Part shown: positions 8,243 to 17,124 of the stretch, piece after piece | Numbering within the stretch: the stretch's first letter is position 1 | Layout of the letters: the number at the start of each line of letters is the position of its first letter | From: Fulvimarina endophytica | GTDB lineage: Bacteria; Pseudomonadota; Alphaproteobacteria; Rhizobiales; Rhizobiaceae | DNA length: 64,000 nucleotides | Reading direction: 5' to 3' | Assembly: GCF_003403015.1 (NCBI RefSeq) | Contig: NZ_QURL01000005.1 | Location: 490,671-554,670 of the forward strand | Made by a program: the position numbers and the translations under genes | Notes under the pieces: generated by a model | What the model saw: only the letters and a program-made list of their open reading frames with translations | Database searches by the model: none | What the model was told of the DNA's origin: nothing

Positions 8243-9814
8243 CTAGTTGCCGGACTCGCTTCCGGCCGGCACCGTGCCTTCGGGCAACACGGCCGGAGCG
8301 ATCTCCGTCTGGGACGGGTCGGCAGCGTTCGCATCCGGTGCATCCTGTTCCCCGGTCGCCGAACCGCCCGGAGGAGGTTCCGAACCATTACTGACCTCGG
8401 CCGGTTCGGTATCGGCCGAGGCCGAGGCCTCTGCCGGCTGGACCCCATCGGTCCCCACCGGCTGCTCCGTCGTCGAACCATCGGCCGCAGCCACGCGCCA
8501 GACCGTGTTGCCGGCATCGTCCGCGACGAGCAGGGCGCCCGTTCCGTCCACTCCGACCCCGACCGGCCGCCCGTTCGCCTCGTCTCCATCGAGGAAGCCG
8601 GTCACCACATCCTGAGGCATGCCGTTGGGCTTGCCATTCTCGAAGGGGATGTAGACGACCTTGTAGCCGTTGAAATGATCGCGGTTCCAGCTGCCGTGTT
8701 CACCGACGAAAGCCCCGCTTCGGTAAGCATCCGGCAGAGCGGAGCCATTCGAAAACGTCAGACCGAGCGCTGCGACATGGCTCGAAAGCGCGTAATCCGG
8801 CTTGATCGCCTGTGCGACCATATCCGGTCGCCGCGGCATGACGCGTTCGTCAACGTGATCGCCGTAATAGCTCCACGGCCAGCCGTAGAACGCATCCTCC
8901 TTGACCGAGGTCATATAGTCGGGAACGAGATTGGGGCCGAGTTCGTCGCGTTCGTTGACGACCGTCCAGAGCTCGCCGGTATCGGGATGGAAGGTCAGGC
9001 CGTTCGGATTGCGCAGCCCGGAGGCGAACACCTTCGAGGCGCCCGTCTCCCGATCGATCTGCCAGATCGCGGCCCGCCCCTTCTCCGCCTCCAGTCCCCG
9101 TTCGAGAATGTTGGAGTTCGAGCCGACGGACGCATAGAGATACCGGCCATCGGGCCCGAGCGCGAGATCCTTCGTCCAGTGGTGATTGATCGGGCCGCCC
9201 GGCAGAGGCGTGACGAGGGTCGGCTGTGAGGTGATCTCCGTCTGGCCGAGTTCGTAGGGGTAGGAGACGACCGCCTCGGTGGTCGCGACGTAGAGCGTGT
9301 CGTCGATCCAGGCGACACCGAACGGCGAGGCAAGACCGGTCAAGAGGTCCGAGCGGTCGTCGACCGTCCCGTCGCGATTGCTGTCCCGCAGGAGCGTGAT
9401 CCTGTTGGTTTCCGGCGACGGGCCGCTCCCGCTTCCATGGGCGATCGACATGATCCAACCCCGGATGTAATCCTTCGGCCGGTTCAGGGGCTTGCCGGAC
9501 GGTCCCTTGGACTGGATGACGAGAACGTCGCCATTGGGAAGGGTGTGGACGGTGCGCGGATTGCCGAGATCGCGGGCATAGGCCGAAACGGCGAGACCCT
9601 CGGGAACGGTCGGGGCTTCGCCCTCCCCCCAGCCCGTCACTTCCGCAACCTTGAGGGCAGGCACCAGGGATTGATCGGGTTCCGGCAGATCCGGATCCGG
9701 ACCGATCTGCCGGGAGATGTCGTAGTCGCTCTCGCTGCATGCGGACAAGGCGAGAAGGGCCACTGCCGCGACTGACGCGGTCAGCGGGCGGCTCGGTATC
9801 CGGGTCTTATTCAT
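8243..9814 (-). CDS. PQQ-type sugar/sorbosone dehydrogenase lipoprotein
   Basis: A 523-residue exported beta-propeller protein of the glucose/sorbosone dehydrogenase superfamily, which oxidises sugars or aldehydes in the periplasm with PQQ. It begins with a lipoprotein signal, LLALSACSES, with the lipidated Cys near residue 26. The catalytic-domain motifs are recognisable: GLAVSAYARDLGNPRTV, ASGLRNPNGLTFHPDTGELW, and FVGEHGSWNRDHFNGYKVV. The last roughly 75 residues are an Ala/Glu/Pro-rich linker without known fold. Its start overlaps the end of the DUF2231 membrane gene by 8 bases, so the two are probably made together. The real substrate cannot be told from the sequence. Confidence 0.85.
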   Translation of the reverse strand: MNKTRIPSRPLTASVAAVALLALSACSESDYDISRQIGPDPDLPEPDQSLVPALKVAEVTGWGEGEAPTVPEGLAVSAYARDLGNPRTVHTLPNGDVLVIQSKGPSGKPLNRPKDYIRGWIMSIAHGSGSGPSPETNRITLLRDSNRDGTVDDRSDLLTGLASPFGVAWIDDTLYVATTEAVVSYPYELGQTEITSQPTLVTPLPGGPINHHWTKDLALGPDGRYLYASVGSNSNILERGLEAEKGRAAIWQIDRETGASKVFASGLRNPNGLTFHPDTGELWTVVNERDELGPNLVPDYMTSVKEDAFYGWPWSYYGDHVDERVMPRRPDMVAQAIKPDYALSSHVAALGLTFSNGSALPDAYRSGAFVGEHGSWNRDHFNGYKVVYIPFENGKPNGMPQDVVTGFLDGDEANGRPVGVGVDGTGALLVADDAGNTVWRVAAADGSTTEQPVGTDGVQPAEASASADTEPAEVSNGSEPPPGGSATGEQDAPDANAADPSQTEIAPAVLPEGTVPAGSESGN

Positions 9815-10343
9815 AAGTCGAAACTCCAACGCCGTGCTTGAAGACAAGGGACCGCCCGATCCAGGAGGTGACGATCACGACGATGACCGTCAGAACGGAG
9901 AGCGTCAGGCCCCACGGCATGACCGCCGTCCAGCCGTCGCCGGCGTGGACGAAGCTGTTGACGAAAGCGAGCGCCATCATCACGCAGAAGCCGGCAGCAT
10001 AGATCCAGGCGCTGCGCTCTTCCCTCAGGCGCCGGCTCCCGACGAGATCGACGAAGCCGGCGAGAAGCGCCAGGCCCCCGAAGACGAGGCCGGCGAGAAG
10101 CAGCCAGGCGGAGAAATCCTGCCAGAGAAGATTGGCGGACGCGACATAGGCGAGATCGGTCAGAAGAGCCAGCGTGAAACACACGGTCGGAAAAGGCGAC
10201 AGCATGGCATGGATAGGCTGCCCACCCACCGAAGCGGTGGCGGACGCATAGGGATAAGCCATCAAGGAGGGTCCCGTTCGTAGGTGGTCGGTCCAGGGAC
10301 TACGGCTCAGGGGTGCCATGGTTCCCGATCGGGTCTCGTCCAC
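9807..10343 (-). CDS. DUF2231-type integral membrane protein
   Basis: A protein of about 178 residues with four predicted membrane spans (around LALLTDLAYVASANLL, WLLLAGLVFGGLALLAGF, IYAAGFCVMMALAFV and LTLSVLTVIVVIVTSW). The GQPIHAMLSPFP motif before the first span is the hallmark of the DUF2231 family; its His might bind a metal or haem, which is unproven. GTG 10343 is preferred as start because GAGG lies seven bases upstream; a later ATG at 10262 would also keep the whole conserved domain. It is upstream of, and overlaps, the PQQ-type dehydrogenase gene. Members elsewhere often accompany redox genes, so a role as membrane partner is a reasonable guess. Confidence 0.7.
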   Translation of the reverse strand: MDETRSGTMAPLSRSPWTDHLRTGPSLMAYPYASATASVGGQPIHAMLSPFPTVCFTLALLTDLAYVASANLLWQDFSAWLLLAGLVFGGLALLAGFVDLVGSRRLREERSAWIYAAGFCVMMALAFVNSFVHAGDGWTAVMPWGLTLSVLTVIVVIVTSWIGRSLVFKHGVGVSTYE

Positions 10344-10384
10344 GGACAATCCTCAGTCCGGCCTGTTCCGCCCGCAAGCCCGTT

Positions 10385-11530
10385 TCAGGATGCCGCTTCC
10401 AGGCCCTCGCAGAATTCCTCGATCAACGACCGGACCACCGTGCGGATCGCCTGCTCCTCGTCCTGCCCGCCGTCGATGGCCTTGCGGAAGACCGCGCATT
10501 GCCGGTCGGCGCTCGTGCCTTCGGCCGCGATCGTTCGGACCCGGCGAACCTCGTTGAGACAACCGAGCGCTTCGGCATGGGGGCTGACGAGTTCGATCAA
10601 CTCGTCAACCAGATCGGCGAAGGGCACGACTTCGCCGATGCCGAAGTCGATCAGTCCCTCGCCGACCCCGTAGCGCTGGGCGCGCCAGCGGTTCTCGCGC
10701 AGGAGGAACCGGTCGTATTGCCGCCAGCGCATGTTCGAGGCCCGCAGAGAATGAAGGAAGCGGAAGATCGACTGGGTCAGCGCCGCAAGCGCGAGCGTAT
10801 CGTCGAGCCTCGGCATCACGTCGCAAATGCGCGATTCGAGCGTCGGGAAACTGGCCGAGGGACGGACATCCCACCAGATCTTCGAGCAGTCCTCGATCAT
10901 GCCCGTTTCGACGAGAATGTCCGTCGTGCGCCGATAATCGGCCCAACTGTTAAAGCTCGGCGGGAGCCCGGTGCGCGGCAGGTTGTCGAAAACGGTGAGC
11001 CGGTAGGATTTGAGGCCCGTCTCGCGCCCCTGCCAGAAGGGCGAGGAGGTGGACAGCGCCAGGAGATGGGGCAGGAAATAGGCGAACTGGCCGAGGAGAT
11101 CGACGCGCAGATCGTCGTCCTCGATCCCCACATGGACGTGGGTGCCGCAGATCAGCATCCTGCGCGCGACTGCGGCGAGATCCTCCTCCAGTTCGCGGTA
11201 GCGATCCTTCTCGGTGAAGGCCTGGTCGTCCCATCGCGCGAAAGGGTGCGTCGAGACCGCGAGCGGCGCGAGACCGTAGCCCTCGCAGACATCGGCGATG
11301 GTCCGTCTCAGCCGGACGAGATCCTCCCGTACCTCCGCGATATTGGCGCAGACCTTGGTGCCGACCTCGATCTGGCATTTCAGGAATTCCAGGCTGACCT
11401 GATCGCCGAGATGCCTGCGGCAATCCTCGAAGAGCCCGTCGGGGACCGATGCGAGGTCCAGTGTTTCGCGATCGACGAGGAGATATTCCTCCTCGACCCC
11501 CATGGTGAAGCTCGGCGCCGGCTCTTTCAT
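10385..11530 (-). CDS. carboxylate-amine ligase, YbdK/GCS2 family
   Basis: A 381-residue ATP-grasp-like ligase of the glutamate-cysteine ligase 2 family. E. coli YbdK makes gamma-glutamyl dipeptides weakly, and the true substrate is usually unknown. The N-terminal signature [16 protein letters not shown] carries the Glu cluster that binds Mg-[12 protein letters not shown] and [11 protein letters not shown] are further family blocks. ATG 11530 lies eleven residues before the conserved motif, but no good ribosome-binding site precedes it. A strong hairpin ends only seven bases upstream. The gene is followed by the DUF2231 gene in the same direction, 41 bases away. Confidence 0.88.
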   Translation of the reverse strand: MKEPAPSFTMGVEEEYLLVDRETLDLASVPDGLFEDCRRHLGDQVSLEFLKCQIEVGTKVCANIAEVREDLVRLRRTIADVCEGYGLAPLAVSTHPFARWDDQAFTEKDRYRELEEDLAAVARRMLICGTHVHVGIEDDDLRVDLLGQFAYFLPHLLALSTSSPFWQGRETGLKSYRLTVFDNLPRTGLPPSFNSWADYRRTTDILVETGMIEDCSKIWWDVRPSASFPTLESRICDVMPRLDDTLALAALTQSIFRFLHSLRASNMRWRQYDRFLLRENRWRAQRYGVGEGLIDFGIGEVVPFADLVDELIELVSPHAEALGCLNEVRRVRTIAAEGTSADRQCAVFRKAIDGGQDEEQAIRTVVRSLIEEFCEGLEAAS

Positions 11531-11536
11531 TGCCAA

Positions 11537-11563
11537 GTCTTGGGGCGGAGATCGCCCCAAGAC
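11537..11563 (-). terminator. perfect 11-bp hairpin abutting a start codon
   Basis: Inverted repeat with arms 11537-11547 (GTCTTGGGGCG) and 11553-11563 around GAGAT. It follows olsB on the minus strand and ends seven bases before the ligase ATG. There is no U-run, so it may be a terminator for olsB or a structure that hides the ligase ribosome-binding site. Confidence 0.45.
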
Positions 11564-11651
11564 AAGTAAGCCTCACCCTGCCGCGTTCGAACGAAAGCGT
11601 GATCGTGGACGCAAGACCGCCGCAGCGATCGCCGTCGAAGACCCGCCCGGA

Positions 11652-12587
11652 TCAGGCGGCGAACCGTCCGGCATCGCTGCCATAGTGGTTGACATATCGC
11701 GGATTGATCCGCTCGCGCGGCAGGACGATCATCACATCGGTGGTTCCGAACTGGTGATCGATCACCGCACCCTCGCCGATATAGCCGCCGAGGCGCAGAT
11801 AGCCCTTCAGAAGCGGGGGAAGAGCCGCGAGCGCCCGCTTGGCATCGACGGCCTCGGCGCTTTTCTGCGCGAAGGTTCCGCAATGGTCGTGCGCCTTCAC
11901 ATGCCACTCGTCGGGTGCCGGCGCGGCATCACGCAGAAACGCCAGCGAATTGGCTATTCTGTCGGGATCGGTTCCCGCGATCGACGCGCAGCCGAACATG
12001 ACGTCGATGCGGTGAGCGATGACATAGGACCAGATGCCCTGCCACAGAAGTTCGACGGTCCGCTTGCCCCGGTACTCCTTCAGGACGCAGGACCGCCCGA
12101 GCTCGAGAAAGCGGCGGCCGGCATGGCGGCGCAGCATCGGCGAGATGTTGAATTCCTGTTCGGTGTAGAAGCCACCGACGAGACGGGCCCCGGACTCGCG
12201 CATCAACCGGTAGGTTCCGACGATCTTGTCCGCGACGGAGCCCTCTCGATCCCGATCGATGACCAGAAGATGGTCGCAATACCGGTCGAACCCGTCGCTG
12301 TCCCTGCGCGTGAACTGCTGGACCCGCGAGGGCTTGGCGCTCATCTCCTCGTAGAAGACGTGGTAGCGCAGCTGCTGTGCGGCCTTCACCTCCAGCGGCG
12401 AGCGCGCGAGACGAACCTCGAGCGAACCGATCCGTCCGAGGACCGGCGCATCCTGACTGAAGCGTGTAGCAAGATGGATGATCTTGCCGGTCACACCGCG
12501 AGAGAGAAATCCGGCACCATCGCGTGACGGAACGAAACCGGTTCGCTCCACCAGCGCGCCCCTTGCGGTATCGGCGATCGCAAACAT
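11652..12587 (-). CDS. olsB: ornithine-acyl-ACP N-acyltransferase (OlsB-like GNAT)
   Basis: A 311-residue acyltransferase. OlsB transfers a 3-hydroxyacyl chain from ACP to ornithine, making lyso-ornithine lipid, a phosphorus-free membrane lipid. The family blocks QQLRYHVFYEEM, LLVIDRD, VGTYRLMRESGA, and FLELGRSCVLKEYR are clear, as is GCASIAGTDP in the second half. The partner olsA is not adjacent. Alphaproteobacterial homologues are sometimes labelled haemolysin-like GNAT, so the exact acceptor remains inferred. It is preceded by about 270 bases that should hold its promoter and is transcribed alone. Confidence 0.8.
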   Translation of the reverse strand: MFAIADTARGALVERTGFVPSRDGAGFLSRGVTGKIIHLATRFSQDAPVLGRIGSLEVRLARSPLEVKAAQQLRYHVFYEEMSAKPSRVQQFTRRDSDGFDRYCDHLLVIDRDREGSVADKIVGTYRLMRESGARLVGGFYTEQEFNISPMLRRHAGRRFLELGRSCVLKEYRGKRTVELLWQGIWSYVIAHRIDVMFGCASIAGTDPDRIANSLAFLRDAAPAPDEWHVKAHDHCGTFAQKSAEAVDAKRALAALPPLLKGYLRLGGYIGEGAVIDHQFGTTDVMIVLPRERINPRYVNHYGSDAGRFAA

Positions 12588-12858
12588 GACTACTTCCGTC
12601 CCAAGCTATGTTTTGCCTGCCGCGAGGCCATAGGTTGCGAACGCGACAGGGCGATGACGTCATGAACGTCACCCTAACACTTGTAAACGTGATGTCTTAA
12701 CGTGCGTTCCGAATCCAGACGGCCGAACGGCAAGAAAAACCGATGAAAAGGCGGCATTCGGCGCAAGGTGGGAAGTCCGGCTGGCGGTCGAGCCGGCTTC
12801 CAGATCCGGAGATCCGAAAGCCGGTTCCGTATCTCGGGCCGATGCCGGAGGCGACGCG

Positions 12859-13848
12859 TCACAGGTTGACAACGACCCGCCCCCTCACCTTGCCGTCGAT
12901 CAGGGATTTCGCCGTCTCGATCACCTCGTCGAAGGTAACTTCCGACGCGATGGCGCGAAGCTTCTCGGGCGCCAGATCTTCAGAAAGCCGCCCCCAGGCC
13001 TCTTCGCGCAGTTCCTTAGGAGCCATCACCGAATCGATCCCGTGCAGGGAGACGCCGCGAAGGATGAACGGCATGACGGTTGCCGGAAGATCGAAGCCCT
13101 GAGCCAGGCCGCAGGCGGCGATCGAGCCGTGGCGCTTGGTGCCGGCGAGCATGTTGACGAGCGTGTGGGAGCCGACGCAGTCGACGCCGGCGGCCCAGCG
13201 CTCCTTTTCGAGCGGCTTGCCCTTTTCGGAGAGTTCCGACCGATCCATGATCTCGGAGGCCCCGAGGTCCTTCAGATAGTCGTGCTCCGAGGACCGGCCC
13301 GTCACGGCGATCACGTCCCAGCCGAGCTTGGAGAGCAGCGAGACGGCGACGGAGCCGACGCCGCCGGTGGCTCCCGAGACGATGACGGGACCATGCTCGG
13401 GCTTTGCGCCGGCCTTTTCGAGCGCGAGAACCGAAAGCATCGCGGTATAGCCCGCCGTTCCGATCGCCATCGCATCCTTGGCCGAGAACCCGTCGGGACG
13501 GCGCACGAGCCACTCGCCCTTGACGCGCGCCCGCTCGGCATAGCCGCCATAATGGGTCTCGGACAGGCCCCAGCCGTTCAGCACGACCTTGTCGCCGGCC
13601 TTCCATTGCGGGTTCTTCGACTCGATCACCTCGCCGGCGAGATCGATTCCGGGGATCATCGGCCAACGGCGCACGATCGGCGATTTGCCGGTGATCGCAA
13701 GACCGTCCTTGTAGTTGATCGTGGAGGCCTCGACGCGCACGTCCACGTCCCCGTCCATGAGGTCGGAGGGCGACAGTTCGGTCATCTCGACCGTCTGATT
13801 CTTGTCCTCGTCCCGGCTGATCAGCACGGCCCGGAATGTGTCGGCCAT
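12859..13848 (-). CDS. acuI: NADPH-dependent acryloyl-CoA reductase (AcuI/YhdH family)
   Basis: A 329-residue medium-chain oxidoreductase without the zinc ligands of alcohol dehydrogenases. AcuI reduces toxic acryloyl-CoA to propionyl-CoA, acting in DMSP or 3-hydroxypropionate metabolism. Supporting blocks are STINYKDGLAITGKSP, MIPGIDLAGEV, the NADPH loop SGATGGVGSVAVSLLSKLG, and MPFILRGVSLHGIDSV. ATG 13848 has GGAG eight bases upstream; an upstream in-frame ATG lacks such a site. No dddL-type or propionyl-CoA genes are near, so the enzyme probably acts in general detoxification or in a pathway encoded elsewhere. Confidence 0.88.
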   Translation of the reverse strand: MADTFRAVLISRDEDKNQTVEMTELSPSDLMDGDVDVRVEASTINYKDGLAITGKSPIVRRWPMIPGIDLAGEVIESKNPQWKAGDKVVLNGWGLSETHYGGYAERARVKGEWLVRRPDGFSAKDAMAIGTAGYTAMLSVLALEKAGAKPEHGPVIVSGATGGVGSVAVSLLSKLGWDVIAVTGRSSEHDYLKDLGASEIMDRSELSEKGKPLEKERWAAGVDCVGSHTLVNMLAGTKRHGSIAACGLAQGFDLPATVMPFILRGVSLHGIDSVMAPKELREEAWGRLSEDLAPEKLRAIASEVTFDEVIETAKSLIDGKVRGRVVVNL

Positions 13849-13908
13849 CGTTCTATCTCCCATGCGCCTGTTCCTCTCGCATGGCAGGAAGGGCGAGAGC
13901 CGCCGAAG

Positions 13909-14418
13909 TCAATCGATGGAGCGTCGGCGACGGGTTCGGCGCTGGCGCAGCGGATCGAGGATCAGTTCGTCGAGAATGATCAGGAACGCTCCGACGCTGA
14001 TGAAGCTGTCGGCGAGATTGAAGATGGCGAAGCTGAAGGCGGGCGTGTGGAAGTAGACGTAATCGACCACATAGCCGAGACTCAGGCGATCGATGAGATT
14101 GCCGATGGCGCCGCCCGTGACGATGGCGAGCGCGAAATGGGTGAGCTTTCGCTCCGGCGGCGTCTTCACCCACAAAATCATGACCGCGACGAGAACGACG
14201 CTCGCCAGAATCGCGAGACCGAGCGGTCCCACATCGGCGAACATCGAGAAGGCGATGCCGGTATTGCGCGCATGAAGCAGCGCGAGGAACGGAAAAATCG
14301 GGATCGCCTCGCCGAGAGCCATCGTCGAGACCACGACATATTTGATCAACTGGTCGAGCACGACGGCGGCGACGACCACCGCGCCATTTGTCAGGAGCAG
14401 CTTGCGTGTCGAGCTCAC
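13909..14418 (-). CDS. lspA: lipoprotein signal peptidase (signal peptidase II)
   Basis: Inner-membrane aspartyl protease that cleaves signal peptides from prolipoproteins. It has 169 residues with four membrane spans. The conserved blocks are present: NTGIAFSMF, GNLIDRLSLGYVVDYV with the first catalytic Asp, and FNLADSFISVG with the second. The start is GTG at 14416-14418, overlapping the stop of the upstream methyltransferase gene by four bases. The tail is Arg-rich (RQRRTRRRRS). It is the third gene of an operon with two RNA methyltransferase-like genes. Confidence 0.95.
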   Translation of the reverse strand: MSSTRKLLLTNGAVVVAAVVLDQLIKYVVVSTMALGEAIPIFPFLALLHARNTGIAFSMFADVGPLGLAILASVVLVAVMILWVKTPPERKLTHFALAIVTGGAIGNLIDRLSLGYVVDYVYFHTPAFSFAIFNLADSFISVGAFLIILDELILDPLRQRRTRRRRSID

Positions 14419-15269
14419 AGCTTCAGAACTCCCCGTCTTGCCTCGAACAGCATCACGCCGGTGGCGACCGCGAGGTTCAAACTGTCGGCACGCCCGGCCT
14501 GTGGGATGCGCACCAGGATGTCGCAGGCCGAGGCGAGAGTGTCCGAAAGCCCCGCCTGCTCGTTGCCCATCAGGAGAACGGTTCCCTTGGCGCCGTAATC
14601 GGGCTCGCGATAATCCATGCTTCCCGCCATGTGCGTGCCGACGAGCGGAGCGTCCATGCTGGCGCACCATTCGATGAAGGCGCTCTCGCTGGCTCGCGCC
14701 ACGGGCACCGCGAAGATCGAGCCCATGGTCGCGCGGACGGCCTCCAGGGAGAACGGGTCGACCGTATCGCCGACGAGCACGACGCCCTTCGCGCCGACCG
14801 CGTCCGCCGTCCGCAGCACCGTTCCGAGATTGCCCGGGTCGCGCACCCGGTCGAGGGCGACGAGAACCTCGTTCGCCTTCGGCGCGAGGCTCGCGATCGG
14901 AGCCAGACGCTTCTTGAAGACGCCGATCGCGTTCTGGGGATTGTCGCGCCGGGTGATCGCCTCGAGAACCTTGGCATTGGCCTCGATCAGATCGGCCCCG
15001 AGCGCGACCGTGCGGGAGGCGGTCTTTTCGAGAAGCGGCGTCTCCAGCGCGGCCCGGGCGACCACGAGGGTCTCGATCTCCCAGCCGGCATCGAGCGCAT
15101 CGATGACGAGTTTCAGGCCTTCGGCCAGAAACAGGCCGGTCTCGTCGCGGTGCTTCTTCTGGGCGAGCGCCCGGATGTCCTTGACGATCGGGTTGGCGGT
15201 GCTCGTCACCTCCTTCACCCGGCCGGGCGCCGACAGCGCCCGCTTGGAGGGATCGGTGCGTTGGGTCAT
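14415..15269 (-). CDS. TrmH/SpoU-family RNA 2'-O-methyltransferase
   Basis: A 284-residue SPOUT methyltransferase. The three motifs of the knotted SAM site are clear: DPGNLGTVLRTADAVGA, LLMGNEQAGLS and RIPQAGRADSLNLAVATGV. An N-terminal substrate-binding domain (NPIVKDIRALAQKKHRDETGLFLAEG) resembles that of 23S rRNA 2'-O-methyltransferases, so rRNA is the likely target; the nucleotide is unknown. It overlaps the gene before it and the one after it by four bases each. Confidence 0.9.
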   Translation of the reverse strand: MTQRTDPSKRALSAPGRVKEVTSTANPIVKDIRALAQKKHRDETGLFLAEGLKLVIDALDAGWEIETLVVARAALETPLLEKTASRTVALGADLIEANAKVLEAITRRDNPQNAIGVFKKRLAPIASLAPKANEVLVALDRVRDPGNLGTVLRTADAVGAKGVVLVGDTVDPFSLEAVRATMGSIFAVPVARASESAFIEWCASMDAPLVGTHMAGSMDYREPDYGAKGTVLLMGNEQAGLSDTLASACDILVRIPQAGRADSLNLAVATGVMLFEARRGVLKL

Positions 15270-16357
15270 GGATGGGCGGTCCAGCGTGCGAAAAGTGAGG
15301 TTGAGAGAAGACGGGAATCGGCGCCCTCTTCGGCGATGACGAGTTCGCCCGCCTCGATTCCCCCGCCAAGACCCCGGAACTCCTCGCGCATGAGTTCGGC
15401 GATGGAATAGAACGAGGAGCGGATCGAATAGGCGGTGAGGATCGTCAGGAGCGGCGATTTTGACAGGAGCATCCGCGTAAGGGCCAGGAGATAGGGAAGG
15501 TCCTCCATGATCTGCCAGATCTCGCCCTTCGGCCCGCGGCCGAATTTCGGAGGATCGAGCAGGATCGCGTCATAGCTGTTTCCGCGTTTGATCTCGCGTT
15601 CGCAGTAGCGCACGGCATCCTCGCAGATCCATCGGATCGGTGCCTTCTCCATATCCGCCAGCGCCTGGTTCTCGCGCGCCCAGCCGATCGCCTTCTTGGA
15701 GGCGTCCACATGGGTCACCTCTGCACCGGCGCGGGCGGCGACCAGAGAGGCGAGCCCCGTATAGCCGAAGAGGTTGAGAAGCCGGACCGGCCGGCCGGCC
15801 GAAGCGATCGCCTCTTCGACGAAGCGCCAATGGGCCGCCTGCTCGGGGAAGACGCCGGTATGGCGAAAGCTCGTAAACCGCCCGTGAAAGGCGATCCCGT
15901 CATAGGCGAGCGGCCAGGTCTCGCCCAGCGCTTCGCCCGAGAAGCGCCAGCGTCCGGCGCCCTCCTCGTCCACGTCGCCGGTGAAGATCGCGTCCGCCCG
16001 TTCCCAGGTGGAAGATGCGCTGCGGCGCGGCCAGATCGCCTGATTTTCGGGGCGCCGGATCGTCAGGGGGCCGTAACGCTCGAGCTTTTCGCCTTCGCCG
16101 GAGTCGAGAAGCGCATAATCCTCGGTCGGCTCGACGGTCAGGATGACCGGCGCGCGCAGCGTCGGGCGCTCACCGGTCGCAGCCTCGACGGCGATGCGCT
16201 CGCGCTCGGCGACCGGTGCGTCGGCCTTGTCGCCCCCGCGCGGCTCCGCCTTCGCGCGGAACGCCGCCCCATCTGGCGAAGCGTCCCGCCGACGCTTGGC
16301 CGGCTTCTCCTTCACAGGGGCCCGCTCGTCCCGTTTCTGTCCGCGTCCACGCGCCAC
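15266..16357 (-). CDS. class I SAM-dependent methyltransferase, RlmI-like
   Basis: A 363-residue Rossmann-fold methyltransferase related to the 23S rRNA cytosine-5 group (COG1092). The SAM-binding motif LLNLFGYTGLASLVAA is in the middle, followed by VTHVDASKKAIGWAREN and the substrate motif ILLDPPKFGRGPKG. The first about 55 residues are basic and low-complexity (RGRGQKRDERA...), which may bind RNA. The start is GTG 16357. It leads an operon with the TrmH-type gene and lspA, with 4-base overlaps at both junctions. Whether the target is rRNA is inferred from family and context. Confidence 0.85.
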   Translation of the reverse strand: MARGRGQKRDERAPVKEKPAKRRRDASPDGAAFRAKAEPRGGDKADAPVAERERIAVEAATGERPTLRAPVILTVEPTEDYALLDSGEGEKLERYGPLTIRRPENQAIWPRRSASSTWERADAIFTGDVDEEGAGRWRFSGEALGETWPLAYDGIAFHGRFTSFRHTGVFPEQAAHWRFVEEAIASAGRPVRLLNLFGYTGLASLVAARAGAEVTHVDASKKAIGWARENQALADMEKAPIRWICEDAVRYCEREIKRGNSYDAILLDPPKFGRGPKGEIWQIMEDLPYLLALTRMLLSKSPLLTILTAYSIRSSFYSIAELMREEFRGLGGGIEAGELVIAEEGADSRLLSTSLFARWTAHP

Positions 16358-16511
16358 GCGCTCACCGCCGTTTCTTGAAGTCGATCATCGTCCTTTGGTT
16401 CAAGGGGCTGCATAAACGCTGGATTCGCCCTTGGCAAAGCCGTCATAGAAGAGAAACTGAGGCCAGCTGCGACAATCCGTACGTCGCGGCACAACCATCG
16501 GGAGGTGACCT

Positions 16512-16991
16512 ATGGAACTCAAGGGCGAATACCGGCTGCCCGCAAGCCGAGAGACCGTGTGGGAGCAACTCAACGACCCACAGACCCTTCAGGACTGCAT
16601 TCCGGGGTGCGAAAGCCTGGAGAAGAACGACGACGACACGATGAACGCCAAGGTGAAGGTGAAGATCGGCCCGATGAAGGTCACCTTCAACGGCGAGGTC
16701 AGCCTCCAGAACATCGACGCACCGAAGAGCTATTCGATCGTCGGCGAAGGCAAGGGCGGCATCGCGGGCTTTGCCAAGGGCCGCGCGGACGTTCACCTGG
16801 AGGAAGCCGGCCCCGACGAGACGATCCTGACCTACAATGTCGATGCTCAGGTCGGGGGCAAGATGGCGCAGCTCGGCGGGCGGCTGATCGAATCGACCTC
16901 GAAGAAGCTGGCGGCCGAGTTCTTCGACTGCTTCGCCCGGAAGATCGCCGGCGAGGACGCCACCGTCGAAGGCGAGACCGTCACGGTCTGA
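16512..16991 (+). CDS. CoxG-like SRPBCC-domain protein
   Basis: A 159-residue protein of the START/SRPBCC fold related to CoxG, the membrane-recruiting subunit found with carbon monoxide dehydrogenases. The signature LPASRETVWEQLNDPQTL at the N terminus and the G-rich middle GEGKGGIAGFAKGRADV are typical. An excellent ribosome-binding site, GGAGGTGA, precedes ATG 16512 by four bases. No coxL/M/S lies next to it, so it is a solo member of unknown ligand. It is flanked by genes on the other strand. Confidence 0.85.
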   Translation: MELKGEYRLPASRETVWEQLNDPQTLQDCIPGCESLEKNDDDTMNAKVKVKIGPMKVTFNGEVSLQNIDAPKSYSIVGEGKGGIAGFAKGRADVHLEEAGPDETILTYNVDAQVGGKMAQLGGRLIESTSKKLAAEFFDCFARKIAGEDATVEGETVTV

Positions 16992-16997
16992 CGTGCC

Positions 16998-17085
16998 GGA
17001 CCCGGCCGGGTCCGCATCGGTCCGGTATCTGCTTTACACTTTAAGCTCGGATGACGGCCTTGCGGGTTTCGACCCGGCCGTCGTC
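16998..17085. terminator. hairpins between convergent coxG-like gene and lapA
   Basis: A 16-base palindrome at 16998-17013 (GGACCCGG and its complement) starts seven bases after the coxG-like stop. A second stem pairs 17050-17059 with 17076-17085 (nine of ten bases). No U-run follows either, so the assignment as transcription end is tentative. Confidence 0.35.
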
Positions 17086-17124
17086 TGCCGTTCGAGGATA
17101 CGTCCTAGTCGAACCTTCGCTGCC

